From contig CM057003.1 in assembly GCA_029891345.1 (NCBI GenBank), positions 7,854,709-7,918,708 on the forward strand: a DNA stretch of 64,000 nucleotides. Reading direction: 5' to 3'. The stretch comes from Dryococelus australis (taxonomy: Eukaryota > Arthropoda > Insecta > Phasmatodea > Phasmatidae). Below, piece by piece: positions 48,568 through 59,608 of the stretch. The notes below the pieces were generated by a model. It was not told where the DNA came from and did no database searches. It worked only from the letters and a program-made list of their open reading frames with translations. The translations under genes and the position numbers were made by a program. Position 1 is the stretch's first letter; every line of letters starts with the position of its first letter.

Positions 48568-49641
48568 TCAGATATGGTATACATTTGGATTGTTCACAAC
48601 AAAGTCACTAAACTTGATGTTGAGCATATTCATTATTCCAACTCTTTCATTGTAATAGTTATCATGTCCATCATTCTCTTCGCCATAAATAACGAGAAGT
48701 CGATCAATAAGCATCCTAACATCATCCATCCATATGTATTCTTTGGGATAGTCTGTATATTTCTTTATACCTTTCCCCTTTTTAGGTGAGGGACGTTTAT
48801 TTTTGACCGAATCGTAAATAGGTTTAACAATAATTTTCCATTTATTCCCTTTACTCGATTTTGGCGTTCCCAAGTTTGGATCATTGTTTTGAAAAACTGT
48901 TTTGTATATGCTAGGATAGAACTATAGTGTTCATAGTGGGGTGCAGTGTAGTCACATTCTGTTACTTTCTTACTGGTTAGTAATTTCATCAAACCATCAG
49001 TTCCAGTTATGTTCGGCCTTTTACAGTAAATTTTCATTATTGAATATTACTTCACTATCACCAATATACAATCTACCTTTATCAACCTTTAGTCCAAAAA
49101 CATTGTCTTTGCAGTCAGTTAAGAAATCGGCCACTTTATTATCAAAAAATGTTGTTTTGTAGTTAGTTAACTGTGAGATATCAGTATTAAAATGCCATAA
49201 TGCTTCGTCATAGCATTCATTGTCATCATCAATGTGTTTATCGCCATCATCATAGTGTTCATCGTCATCGTCAATGTGTTTAATGCCATCATCATAGCGT
49301 TCATCCTCATCGTCAATGCATTTAACGCCATCGTCATAGCATTCATCGGTGCCTGTTTTACCAAACAGTTTTCTTTCAAAAGATGTTTCTGTTGGTGTCT
49401 GTGGGTAGTCCAAATTCTTAAATGAAAATGGGACAAGTTCTTTTATTAACTTCTTACTCTCATTTATTACGTGTCCAATTTTTGTCCCAAATCCTCTATC
49501 GCATTTATCAATGGTTGATCATGTTTTTTTATTTTTATCATATTCATCTTGGCGAAATTTCCTAAAAGTTTTAAACTTTTCAATTAGCTGTCTTCTCTCT
49601 ATATTCATATCTATATTGTTTACAATTTTTTGTTGTCTCAT
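48568..49641 (-). pseudogene. Conserved Polinton protein of unknown function, with acidic minisatellite
   Basis: ~358 codons starting MRQQKIVNNIDMNIERRQ, immediately after TATATAATAA. Landmarks of a protein common in insect Polintons are seen in order: TPTETSFERKLFGKTGT, FGLKVDKGRLYIGDSEVIF, TGTDGLMKLLTSKK, NLGTPKSSKGNKWKIIV, and DGHDNYYNERVGIMNML. It has one in-frame TGA (after DKNKKT) and two compensating frameshifts, near 49020-49037 and 48870-48890. Between FGKTGT and the next conserved block lies a 14-residue acidic repeat, about three units of the form YDDGxKxIDDDxE (49215-49345), not expected in the family. The protein's role is unknown; position suggests a virion component. Confidence 0.75.
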
Positions 49642-49661
49642 TTATTATATAAATAAATAAA
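49642..49661. promoter_or_regulatory. 20-bp divergent start region between unknown-function gene and integrase
   Basis: The two ATGs are separated by only 20 bp, all A/T. Reading towards the - strand gene it is TATTTATATAATAA then ATG; towards the integrase it is TTATATAAATAAATAAA then ATG. The same A/T block sits directly before other Polinton start codons here. It must serve both genes, which argues for start-proximal, virus-style promoters (inference). Confidence 0.45.
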
Positions 49662-50712
49662 ATGAACAATGATAACTTAAATGTATACTGTCTCAAATGT
49701 ATGAAAAATACACTAAATTCATATGAACTTACAAATAATAACAAAGCAAGAATTAAATGTGTTTGTAGATGTTGTGTTACCAATAACTCGATATTCACTG
49801 GTGGGGGTATAAAAAACGATATTGTAAATAAAATTCATAAACCAATGCGAAAAAACTTCCCCAGAAGAACTGTTCTATCTTTTGGCATCGATGATCTTTG
49901 GCAAGCTGATTTAGTTGAGATGACTTTTGGATCTGTAAAAGGTAGACACAGAATTAACAAACGGTTTAAATATATGTTAACTGTGATAGATGTTTTTTTC
50001 CATATATTCATGGGCAATACCAATCAAAGATAAAACTGGTGAAAATGTGTTACATTAGCATTTAAAACTATTTTGAATGATCGCAAAACCATGCATTTAG
50101 AAACAGATGAAGGGAGAGAATTTTACAATAAATAATTTAAGGCATTAATGGCCAATAACAACATAAGAAAGAAAGCTAGCACTGTAGAAAGATTTAATAG
50201 AACATTGAAGAAGAAAATGTGGAAGATATTTACTGTGCAGGGAACCTATAAATGGGTGGCTATATTACCTAAATTAATAAGTGAATACAATAACACTGTT
50301 CACAGTACAATCGGAATGAAACTCACCAATGTAAGTGCAAGGAATGAAAGTTCTATTCTAATCAACGTGTATGGAGGAGAAAGAAAAATAGTTAAACCAA
50401 AGTTTGCAATAGGAGATAAGGTTCGTATAAGTAAAAGTAAAAATTTCTTTGAAAAAGGATACACCAGATTTGTCCACTGAAGTATTTAAGGTGAGTGAAG
50501 TAGTGCACACAAACCCTACGACATACAGAATAAAATATTTTTAAAATGAACTTAGTAAAGGTATTTTTGAACAGGTGCTGCTTAAGACTAAATATGATAC
50601 AGACTGCTTAGTGGAAAAAGTTTTGCGAAGAAAAGGAAATAAGCTGCTAATTAAATGGTTAGGTTTTGATAGTCACAATTCTTGGATTGATAAGAAAAGT
50701 GTAGTTGCTTAA
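49662..50712 (+). pseudogene. INT: Retroviral-type integrase with zinc ribbon and chromodomain, broken
   Basis: Inserts Polinton DNA into the host genome. N-terminal zinc ribbon: YCLKCMKN and CVCRC (residues 9-38). The rve core follows: LWQADLVEM holds the first Asp (codon 49908), TDEGREF the second (50106) and VERFNR the Glu (50187). The last two are 27 codons apart instead of 36, so 9 codons are missing, including part of the conserved Tyr/Ser stretch before the Glu. MWKIFTVQGTYKWVAILPKL and GDKVRISKSKNFFEKGYT follow, then the chromodomain (CLVEKVLRRKGNKLLIKWLG, FDSHNSWIDKK) to a TAA at 50712. Frameshifts near 49992, 50056 and 50460, and stops near 50135 and 50542. Confidence 0.92.
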
Positions 50713-50734
50713 GAAATTTTTTTCCAAATAATAA

Positions 50735-52051
50735 ATGGATCAATAAAAAATTGAAAGTTACGAGTTTCAGTTGTTTCCGCCAAACAAAAAACAAAAAATA
50801 ATTTGAATGAATACAACAAGCTCATTGAGTTTGATATTCGTGTTGGCAATGCATTTTCACGTCCGACTGAAGCTTATTTATACCAACAATATAAGCTTAC
50901 TAAAAGAGATACAAATGCAGATTATGAAAAAAACTTCCACAATTGATCTTTGTGAGAATTTCTTCTCATTCCAGTTCTCAAGATTAGAAATCTCTAAACA
51001 TGGTTGTATAATCGAAATTATTGACAACCCTGGCATCACTTCAACAATGATGCATACATTGCTAGGATCAGAATCCGCATACTTCCAAATGTCGGGAATA
51101 GACCTAGGTAAATATGTTAGGAAAGATAAGTGTAACAAAATTACCTATCCATTAAGATATTTGTTTTGGTTTATGAGAGATTGTAATAAAATATTCTCGA
51201 AAGGTGGGTACAAGATCACATTCATTCGAAATTCTAATGATGATGCTTCTTTTTACAGAAGACCCCCAAAGAAAGCAGATGGATCTGATGATGAAGATAA
51301 TAGACCAGATGCTGCTAATATTGTTATTGAGAAAATATAAATTCTGTGGCCAATTAATGAATGCGATCCTATTTATGGAGACAAAATTAAAGCAAAATTA
51401 TTCAAACACCTCAAAATTCCAATTGGTTTTAATTATTGGCAATGTCTTGAAAAACCAGTACCTACTAATGCAAACTCATTTCAGTTTGATATAAAAGATC
51501 ATTTTAATTCAATCCAATACGATATGCCAGACTTTGTCATTGTTGGTTTTTAACAAAACAGAAAATAAGATCCTGGGCAATTCACACATGGTTCAATGTT
51601 AGTCTTTTTTTTTGTAAAAAATATTTGTATTAAGAATAGACCGAATGAAGTGTTTCACAAAGAGAATTGGAACTTAAACATTGGTGATAAAATTTTCTAT
51701 AAGATGTATATTGCTTGCACTGATTTTAGAAATTCAAAGACTAAACCAGATACCCCTTATTGTAATAATGAACAGTGCTTCAACTCTGGGACATTTATTG
51801 GGGGAAGACCATTGTATGTTATTGATTGTTCTTACAGAAAAACCGCTATTGTAAAAGATCGAACTAATCTGAAACTTACAGTTGATTTTAATAAACCAAT
51901 ATTGGCTACAACTATTTGTAATGTGGTACTAGTAAGCCAAAGAAACCTAATTTATGATATTAAAAGTGAAAGAATCACCGAAGTTAATACCATCTTTAAG
52001 AATAGATCTTTCTCAACTCAATCGTACAGAGTCCATGTTTCTTACTTTTAA
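50735..52051 (+). pseudogene. Major capsid protein (double jelly-roll), broken
   Basis: ~438 codons starting MDQ behind CAAATAATAA, 22 bp after the integrase stop. Family landmarks in order: EYNKLIEFDIRVGNAF, AYLYQQYKLTKRD, FFSFQFSRLEISKHG, NPGITSTMMHTLL, YPLRYLFWFMRDCNK, ITFIRNSNDDA, YKMYIACTDF, YVIDCSYRKT and CNVVLVSQRNLIYDI. These match the double jelly-roll hexon-type protein of Polintons. The frame shifts one base near 50800 and back near 50945. After that a single frame continues to 52051 with stops at 50744-50746, 51338-51340, 51551-51553 and shortly after. The 3' end overlaps the converging polymerase gene by a few bases. Confidence 0.88.
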
Positions 52052-55000
52052 TAAGATTTACACTTTTGTACAACACTTTTTTTTTTACCAAACAAACACT
52101 TTTTTAGTCACCAAAACTAATCTAATTTCTGGCTACAGTGTTTTTCACACCCTTTGCTCTTTTCTTTACACCACCTTCCACATTTATTGTATACATTTTC
52201 GATGTTAATCCAATAAATTCTTCCATTATTTTTCCATTACATTCATCTTACATTTTACCAATAATCTTTTTGCTAACTAACGGTATACCATATGGATTAT
52301 CTTTTTTATAGTAAGAAGTATCAAAATGATCGAACATTTCTTTCATGTCACTGTAAAAGTCTGATGATTTTATATAGTATATGTATGAATCAGTATCTTG
52401 GTAGCACAGTTCAATATTTTCCCCATACTTTGATTTCATTATATTATAGTGAAAATCGTACATTAAGACTTTCGACAGATCAAGTATACTCATTCCAACA
52501 TAAATGGGTTTGTTAAAGCACATTTTTATTTTTATTATATGAACTGCAACCAAAGAGTTAGTAAATATAGTTATATCTATACAGTTTGGTTTAGCCACTA
52601 GTTTATCCATTTGCTTAGAACTTGTGCACAGCCGTATATCCATTCTGTTTCTAATATTTTCCATTGTTTTTCCAAAAACAGAATTGTTCATTAATTTGTA
52701 GAAAGCTTTTTCAAAGTCATTTGTAGACTTTGTTCGCATATTTGTGTTTAGATCAATATAGGACTTAAGCCAATCTAATTTATCAAACTCCTGTACTCTA
52801 TGAATATTTTTCAACTTCATTCCGAGAGATAGATAGTGCTTAAGATTTGCATAGTGTAATACATATTTTTCTTTATCATACAGAATAGTCAAGAGTTTGG
52901 GATTTTTTGATACTTCTGGTGTTTTATTCTCTGATGCCAATGGCAGATCTTTGTGGAGATCGGGTAGTTAATGTGGGTATTCCAAATCAACTTCCAATAT
53001 ATAACCTTTTCTAGAATCATCTCGTTTGTTGCATCTATATTTGTATTTACCCACTTAAACCCACTATCGGATAAATACTGACCCATAGCCCATCCAAATA
53101 AGTTATTGGCATCCAGATATTTAAGAGAAAAGATTTCCTGTGTACTATTTTAAGCATTCATATGTTTATTATTTGCTTTAGCATATCGCTTACAACATTG
53201 TGAAATTCCGCCACGAACACCTTTTTCTATCATCAAAATAATGTCGTAATCTGTTAATAATTCTAGTTCTATTTTAGAATGTTTGAGTAAAGCATCCCAC
53301 ACTAACCCTGGGGCCGTGAAATGCCATGCTGGATCTAGCTTATATGTTTTGAGACATACATCTCTAAAATTTTCCATTATATCAGACAATATCAATACAT
53401 CAGATTTTATATAGAGTTCTGTGTACTCTCTTGGATATTTTTGTTGAATATTTCCCACACCTTTCTCGCAAATGCGTAATCTTCGTCTGTAATGTCACAT
53501 TTATTGAGTTTGTTGTAAAATGCATCTTTGGATGGAAGTGATGTCTCACAAAAATTTTCAGCACTTTCCATGTAGTCATATGGATAAATACCTTTTATTA
53601 TAACAAAGTCAAGAAGTTCATTGGGAAAATGCTTACATGTTTCCCTCGAATTGGCTTCTGGGAAGTTTGCTAGAGAGTTTGTCGACACTACTAGCCAAAA
53701 ATGTAAATGAGTCAATAAATCTAAGATTTACACTTTCACATACATGTTTCGTAAAAGAAATATATTTTTCTTCATTGTTGGAAATTAGATCAATTTTATT
53801 TTCATCGATGCCAAGATCTCTTATGAATAAATGTGTGTCAGAACCTGATAGATTGTGTGTAAGTATTGGGACAAAACATGGATTTCTATACGATAAGTTA
53901 CAATCTCTATGTGCAGTTCCCCTAAGTTTCCCCATAATATGATCATGATCTCTCACAGAATCGCCATTCAAAGACTTTTCACATATATGACAATGGGTAG
54001 CTGTATCATAAACAATTTGTTCTTTGTGAGTTAGTGGAAGCATTGGTTTTTCATTTGTGTATATATCACCAATGGACTTTGCTTCTTCCATTAGCATTTT
54101 AACGAATACGCTAGATGCATCAGATCCATCATAAGTTACTGGTGGTTTATAGTATACATGTTCGTATTTTACATAGTAACAGAAGCTAATAGGCTCGTAT
54201 TTTCTGTATGGTTTCGTGTAACATTCGTCGGGGTTTGGTTGGCAAGTTTCTATTTTAGTCAATAAACATTCTAACTCAGTATATATCACAAACGGAACTC
54301 TCAAAGAATGATTTTGGTTTTTAAATCTTAATGTCATATTTTCCTTTAGATGGTAGTTCAACTCTAACACCATCGTGATCTCAACAGTCTTGTTCGTGAT
54401 CTTTTAGCTTGGTTACAGAGTAGAAATGTAGCAAACATCTATCACATATAAATATTTTGTGACCATTATTTGTTACTTGTGATGCGAGAAGTCTCGAAAG
54501 ACTTTTTATCCAGCAGTAGTGGTAGTTCTTTTCGTCTTTGATATAGAGTAGTTTAATGTGCTTATCCATCTTATTTTTTGTTGTTTTTAATGGGGAGATT
54601 ATATATTTCTTACCACCATCTTTTTCTTCGTATACATATACATTAATATAAATTCCACTTATTTTTTCAAAGGTCGGTATGCTATCCAATTTCATTGGAA
54701 ATTCCAAACCCTTAAGTACATCATCAAACTCATTTTCGTAAGCTATGTATTTATTCAATCTTTGGGGGCATTCTTTGTACTTGATGCAATGCAGATTGAT
54801 CATTATTCTTATATATTAATTACCGCCTGCTTATTTTTAATTTTTTCTGAGAGATCAACTTAAGAACTGCCCTTGAATGGTACATATTTATTTATTCGCA
54901 CTTGTAGTTTAAATATTCTGTTGAGTGCCAACTGAGATCCATTTGCTTCGAATGTCGCCATCTCAGCTATGATTTTCGATATGCTCTTGGTATAATATTC

Positions 55001-55504
55001 TTCCAGATTAGTCGATTTCAGTATAATTTCGTTCTTTGTTTTAAAGGAGCTTTCTACGTATTCAATATTCTCACCAATTCCCCTTTTGTACTCAGTGAAC
55101 AGTTTCATATTCTCTTTGAGTGATTTTAAATGTTTATTAATTAGTCCTGTGACAGTTTCTTTTACATCGTTTAGGAAATGATTTGGGTCTTTGTATGCAT
55201 TCACATTCTTTACAGCATAAGTCTTGATCCTACTTTGAAATGCTGTTTCGATTTCTTCTACACTGAATCCGAGTGTGTAATTATGAATTTTACTTCTCAA
55301 GTGACTTCTAATGAGAGATTGTTTATAAAAGTGATTACAAATTTCACACTTGACATACTTCTCTTCAAGTTGCTTCTTCTTTCTTTTCACAAAAATATCT
55401 TTCTTAAATTAATATTCTTTCCAAACATTACCAGTTGCGTTAACCTTTCTCACTGCCATGGTCGTCATCATATTAGACATCAGTTGATTTTTATTCGTGT
55501 TCAT
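52048..55504 (-). pseudogene. POLB: Protein-primed family B DNA polymerase, broken
   Basis: ~1150 codons, starting MNTNKNQLMSNMMTTM just inside the right TIR behind TATATAATAA. N-terminal C2H2-type finger (YVKCEICNHFY, about 55360-55290) and a second finger CDRCLLHFYS (near 54430). Exonuclease motif I near 54285 reads FVIYTELECL; the family norm is Asp-x-Glu, so the Asp is replaced. HCHICEK and RDHDHIMGKLRGTAH form the usual zinc/insert block. Motif A YLDANNLFGWAM (about 53119-53084), motif B KLMNNSVFGKTMEN (about 52697-52656) and motif C YQDTDSYIYYI (52403-52371) retain their catalytic residues. A TAA at 55409-55411 and several frameshifts (for example near 54830, 54377, 53700, 53430 and 52970) break it. 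Confidence 0.95.
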
Positions 55505-55749
55505 TTATTATATAAAATATTTTATTTTTTAGGTATTCAAATTTTTTGAGCCACTTTTTTGCGGTTGTGCTCAACCGCAACTTTTTACGCGTATTTTTGT
55601 ATAAGTAAAGTTTAACGTAACTTTTTTTTCTAAAGACTACGATCTAACCAAGCGCATCTTTTTCAGTCACTTTTTTGCAGCTGCTCCCAAACGGAACTTT
55701 TTGAGCCACTTTTTTGCGTTTGTGCCCAAATCGGCATTTCTATACAACT
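55505..55749 (-). repeat. Polinton right terminal inverted repeat
   Basis: The inverted partner of 44403-44658, with the same landmark words in complement (GAGCCACTTTTTTGCG, CTAAAGACTACGATCTAACC). The outer end is TTTCTATACAACT. The start codon of the polymerase lies directly at its inner edge. The six flanking bases GCTTTG may be a decayed target-site duplication. Confidence 0.95.
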
Positions 55750-55947
55750 GCTTTGAACCGTTATCATAACCATCTTACTAGTGATGCGAGTATGCCATCC
55801 TCGTCATCAGGGATTCGAAGTCCTTGTATGCGAGGGCGTATGCTGAACTGGAATTGCCATGTCGTAATGGCCACACTTCTGTGATAGATGTTTCAGAACT
55901 TACACTGGCGTTTTATCTTTGAAGTTTAATGACAATGATGAGTTCAT

Positions 55948-56143
55948 GTTATTATGATGGTTTGATTGGACTCTGTCCATTGCCGACCATGATACCAAAC
56001 ATTATTCTCGCACGCGCACATATAAATCCGCAAGACAATTTGTTTTTTCGTATTTTGTCTTGCTGAGTTCTATGCGTGTGCGAGATTTTTATCTAGTCGC
56101 ATGCTCTGAAATGCACACAGTCCAATCAAACCATCATAATAAC
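55948..56143. mobile_element. Multi-tier hairpin element
   Basis: A 25-bp outer inverted repeat is perfect (55948-55972 against 56119-56143). Nested on the same axis are TCTCGCACGCGCA against TGCGTGTGCGAGA (56006-56018 and 56073-56085) and GCAAGACAA against TTGTCTTGC (56032-56040 and 56056-56064). The 196-bp unit would fold into one long interrupted stem. AACTTACACTGG occurs both ~50 bp upstream and at the right edge. Non-coding; probably a young MITE. Confidence 0.65.
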
Positions 56144-57668
56144 TTACACTGGAATCTTAAAATGTTTTCGGTAATTTTTTTGGGGTTTCTTTCGAAACAC
56201 TGGAGATAAGTAGTAATGACACGACACCAAGAAAATGCGGTTGCCTTAGGTTGACAGATTTATCGCGAAAGAAGTTAATTAGTAGTTTTTTGTGGCAGCA
56301 GTAGGGCCGTTGCCGTTAGATAAATGTTAACTCCTCCCTTACCGACGTCACGTTGGGCGTTCATGAAACTGTGGCGTTAAGTTACTCTCTGCTGGATTTC
56401 ACCACTAGTCCCACGAAACGCCGCAGGGCGCCGTGCTCTCAGCAGAGAAAGTCAGTTGTAATTACCACCTCGGAGGGCATTGCTGCGAATTGTCTCATGT
56501 TCCGATTATACATCACGGGGCACCGCACCGAGCGATGAGGTTTTCGGTGTGGCTTGTGGGGGGGCCCTGGTGGAGTCGCCAGGGAGGGCAAAGGAGACGA
56601 AAATGGGAGAGGAGCAGAAGGCGGAGATATACTAATTTACAAAGCTTTGTCACCAGCCGGCACTCAAGGTCGCTTTATCTACCTGCTTTCCTCTTTACTT
56701 GCTTGGCGTTCACTTTATCCTGTTATCTCCCAGTCCTTATCCCCGGTGATGTTCTTTCTTATTAAATCCCAGTCTCTTCTGAACACGCGTGCTTTTATTT
56801 CATCTACACAATTCTAGTTCCGGATTTTTCAAGATGGTGTCTGCCCCGTACTGCGTTTATGTGACCTAAGAAAACCTTTAAAAATCCATTAAGCATATCG
56901 TAACGAAGCTGTAAAGCGGTATTGAGAAGATCGTTCTGATGAGCGAGGTTATACGGAAAACAAATAACTTTCAAAGAAAAGCACTTTTGAAGAATACTTA
57001 TTTAATTAGCAAAAAATATTCCAGTAATTTCTAAGTTGAGGACTGCATCGCACGAGTGTTTTTTTTTTGTATGTTCCGGTGATTGATAAATTTTCAATAA
57101 ATAGATTTGTACGCCGAGCAGAGACAATTTTCAGGACCTCTAGTAAATAGCAACGGAAAAACGAGACGGCTGTATTCAAGCATCAACTCGAATGACAAAC
57201 GCGATAGCAGCAAATTAAAAGGGAACACATTTTCATTCGTCTCCTAATTAGGCCTATATGATCAGAGAAAAATTTCACTTAAAATGTAACCATGTGAGAC
57301 AATAATCGAAAATAATCGTTAAAATAATATACAATAGATCACGGTAAAAACAGTAAATTCATTCGCAATGTTCTCAGCAACCAGACATGGAAGACACCAC
57401 GGATTAACACAATATCATTGTTTCAGAAAGATGTGCGCGCGGAGAACAAAAACAAATTAGACCCCAGTAATACATTAATTCATAAATACTGCTCTTGAGT
57501 GCAGTGAAAACCGAAGGATGATCCAAGGACAAGTGCCTACTACAAATATGGTCCCTAACACCAAAAAATAAATACATTTTTGCTGTGGCAATTATTTTAG
57601 GCGTGGCTGTTTCATCACAACGTCGATTCTAAAATAACTGCCGAACTCGTTAAAACATTCGGTGATGG
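56144..57668. other. Gene-free stretch with a GC-rich patch
   Basis: About 56340-56640 is GC-richer with overlapping open frames, none recognised. The rest is AT-rich host DNA with a poly-T run at 57060. Confidence 0.45.
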
Positions 57669-58105
57669 AGAATGCTATTTACACTAAAATGAGCACTTTT
57701 AAAAGCCCTCCTAAAAATCTACTTGTATGCACGTTGTGTATTCTTCCGCCTTATGTGTAATTTACATTGCCATGGGCCTCGTCACTTTATTCATGCGTAG
57801 GGTCAAGTGAAACTATAATAATAATTAAAAAAAAAAAAAAAAGCAGCATTTTAGAAATCTGCTCTTTTTTACGCTTCGGTACATTAAAAAAAAAAGAAAA
57901 GCGAAAGAAATAATTTAAGTTATCACAAATGGTTCCCTAACACTTTTAATTCGACGTTAAGATATGGAACTATTTTCTATCCATCGTTACCAACTTTAGT
58001 GGGGTATGTCTCTCAGTGCGCCCGTTATAATTTATGCAGGTGGGAACAGTGATTTTTTTGTAAGGTTGATTTCAAAAGTACTCACTATACCGTGAACAGC
58101 CTTTA
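57669..58105 (+). mobile_element. Short TIR DNA element, subfamily A2
   Basis: Left end decayed (AATGCTATTTACACTAAAAT); right end CACTATACCGTGAACAGCCT. The interior has the A2 signature CTTGTATGCACGTTGTGTAT and CTTCCGCCTTATG. A poly-A expansion sits near 57828-57842. ~437 bp. Confidence 0.75.
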
Positions 58106-59022
58106 GTAACATTTAGTTCAGCACACTTTTTTGTATAGCGAAACTAACTTTATATTCGTCTTTCTCTGAAATGAATAATATGTATTAAATCAGGTGACTT
58201 GCTCATTTTGATAAACGATTGTATTTTTTAAAACAAAACGGCTGGTACCTTTTCAATGGCTTGGTTTTAAAACAAGCAATCAGAATTCCCACTGGAAACT
58301 AAATAACAGAACAAACTTACCTCCCGCTGTTTCTCTAAACAGTAATTTTAGAATGTATTATAATTTCGTTTTAACGCAATTGACATTATTGAATTTATTA
58401 TTCAGGATGGCCTATAGAAGATTCGCATTATATAGATGCAAAATTAAAAATAAATTGTTTATTGAGTTTTAAACGGGCTGCAGCAATATTGTGTTTCTTG
58501 GAAAGAGTCCTGTCTATCTGTGATCGCTAAGGTATCGTTGCAAGTCTCCTGGACGCAGCCGAGTACGAGAGCTAAATTAAATATAATTTCTTAATTAATT
58601 TACAGTGCAACAAAATATACACACCGCTGATATTTACAACTTCACACTTCGGGTGATGCCGACGTAATATCACGTCGTCTGAATTCAACTGAGTCGTATG
58701 GAGTTTGCCGTGATATTTCGAAATCCGCGTTATTTACAGACACGGACGAGGGAATGTCACTTCCTGCATTTTATATAAGGTTGTATGCAATGTAATATTA
58801 CGCGAAAGTGTAAACTACTGAAGTTAACAAGATAGATTGTTCATTACTGTACACAGGGAAGAAAGATCGATTGGGGCACTTTCAACTCGCCATTATACTG
58901 GCAGAGAGACATCCAGCAATGAACGTTGTTTAGTGTATAGACCAATGGTACGGTTGTAAATGGGATTGTAGAGAACAGCAGAACTGGTGGTGATGCACTA
59001 GTGAATATATGAGACTCGCTTT
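58106..59022. other. Gene-free stretch
   Basis: AT-rich; nothing recognised. Confidence 0.5.
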
Positions 59023-59433
59023 TAAAGACTGTTCACGATAATGTGAGCACTTTCGAAATTAACCTTAGAAAAAAGTCACTGTTCCTACCTGCAGGCGCAC
59101 TGATTGGCATGCGCCCACTTAAGTTGGTAACGATGAATGGGAAAGTAGTTCCGTAACTTAACATCGAATAAAGTGTTAGCTACCATTTCTGTTAACTGAA
59201 ATAATTTCTTTCGCTGTCTGTTTTTTTTTTATGCATCAAGGTGTTAAAATGAGCACATTTGTAAACTGTTTACTTTTCTAATAATTCCACAGTTTAACTT
59301 GACCGACGCATGAATAAAGTGATGACGCCCATGACAATGTTAATCTTACATTAGGCGGAAGAATACGCAGCGTGCATACAAATAGATCTTAAGCAGGGCT
59401 TTCAAAAGTGCTCATTTTATCGAGAATAGCCTA
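59023..59433 (+). mobile_element. Short TIR DNA element, subfamily A2
   Basis: Starts TAAAGACTGTTCACGATAAT and ends CATTTTATCGAGAATAGCCTA. In reverse orientation relative to 57669-58105 and parallel to 2918-3331 (GGTAACGATGAATGGG, GACCGACGCATGAATAAAGTG). 411 bp. Confidence 0.8.
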
Positions 59434-59608
59434 TACCTTGTCTTGATTACCAGTAAGTCTTTATCGCACTGAAGGCGCTATATTTAATAAAAACACTTTA
59501 CATTCCTGTCAGTGAGTGCAACATTTATGTCAGCATTGGTTGAAATTAAAATTTTCATCACTGCCTTTCAAATATCCTTTCAAAAAACTTGATCCTCACT
59601 ATTAGTTA

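Larger units (their letters stand above)
44403..55749. mobile_element. Polinton/Maverick (adintovirus-type) element, complete but inactivated
   Basis: An 11,347-bp self-synthesising DNA transposon/endogenous virus bounded by ~250-bp terminal inverted repeats beginning AGTAGTATAGAAATGCCG and, on the other strand, AGTTGTATAGAAATGCCG. It carries the diagnostic Polinton set: protein-primed DNA polymerase B, retroviral-type integrase, A32-like ATPase, adenovirus-type protease, major and minor capsid proteins, plus accessory virion genes. Codon use is AT-rich like the flanks. Nearly every gene has stops or frameshifts, so the copy cannot act alone. It is more than half the coding-like DNA in the window. 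Confidence 0.97.

Noticed and set aside
49167-49436. Met-rich frame parallel to the unknown-function Polinton gene
   Set aside because: It is the shadow of the acidic minisatellite in another frame.
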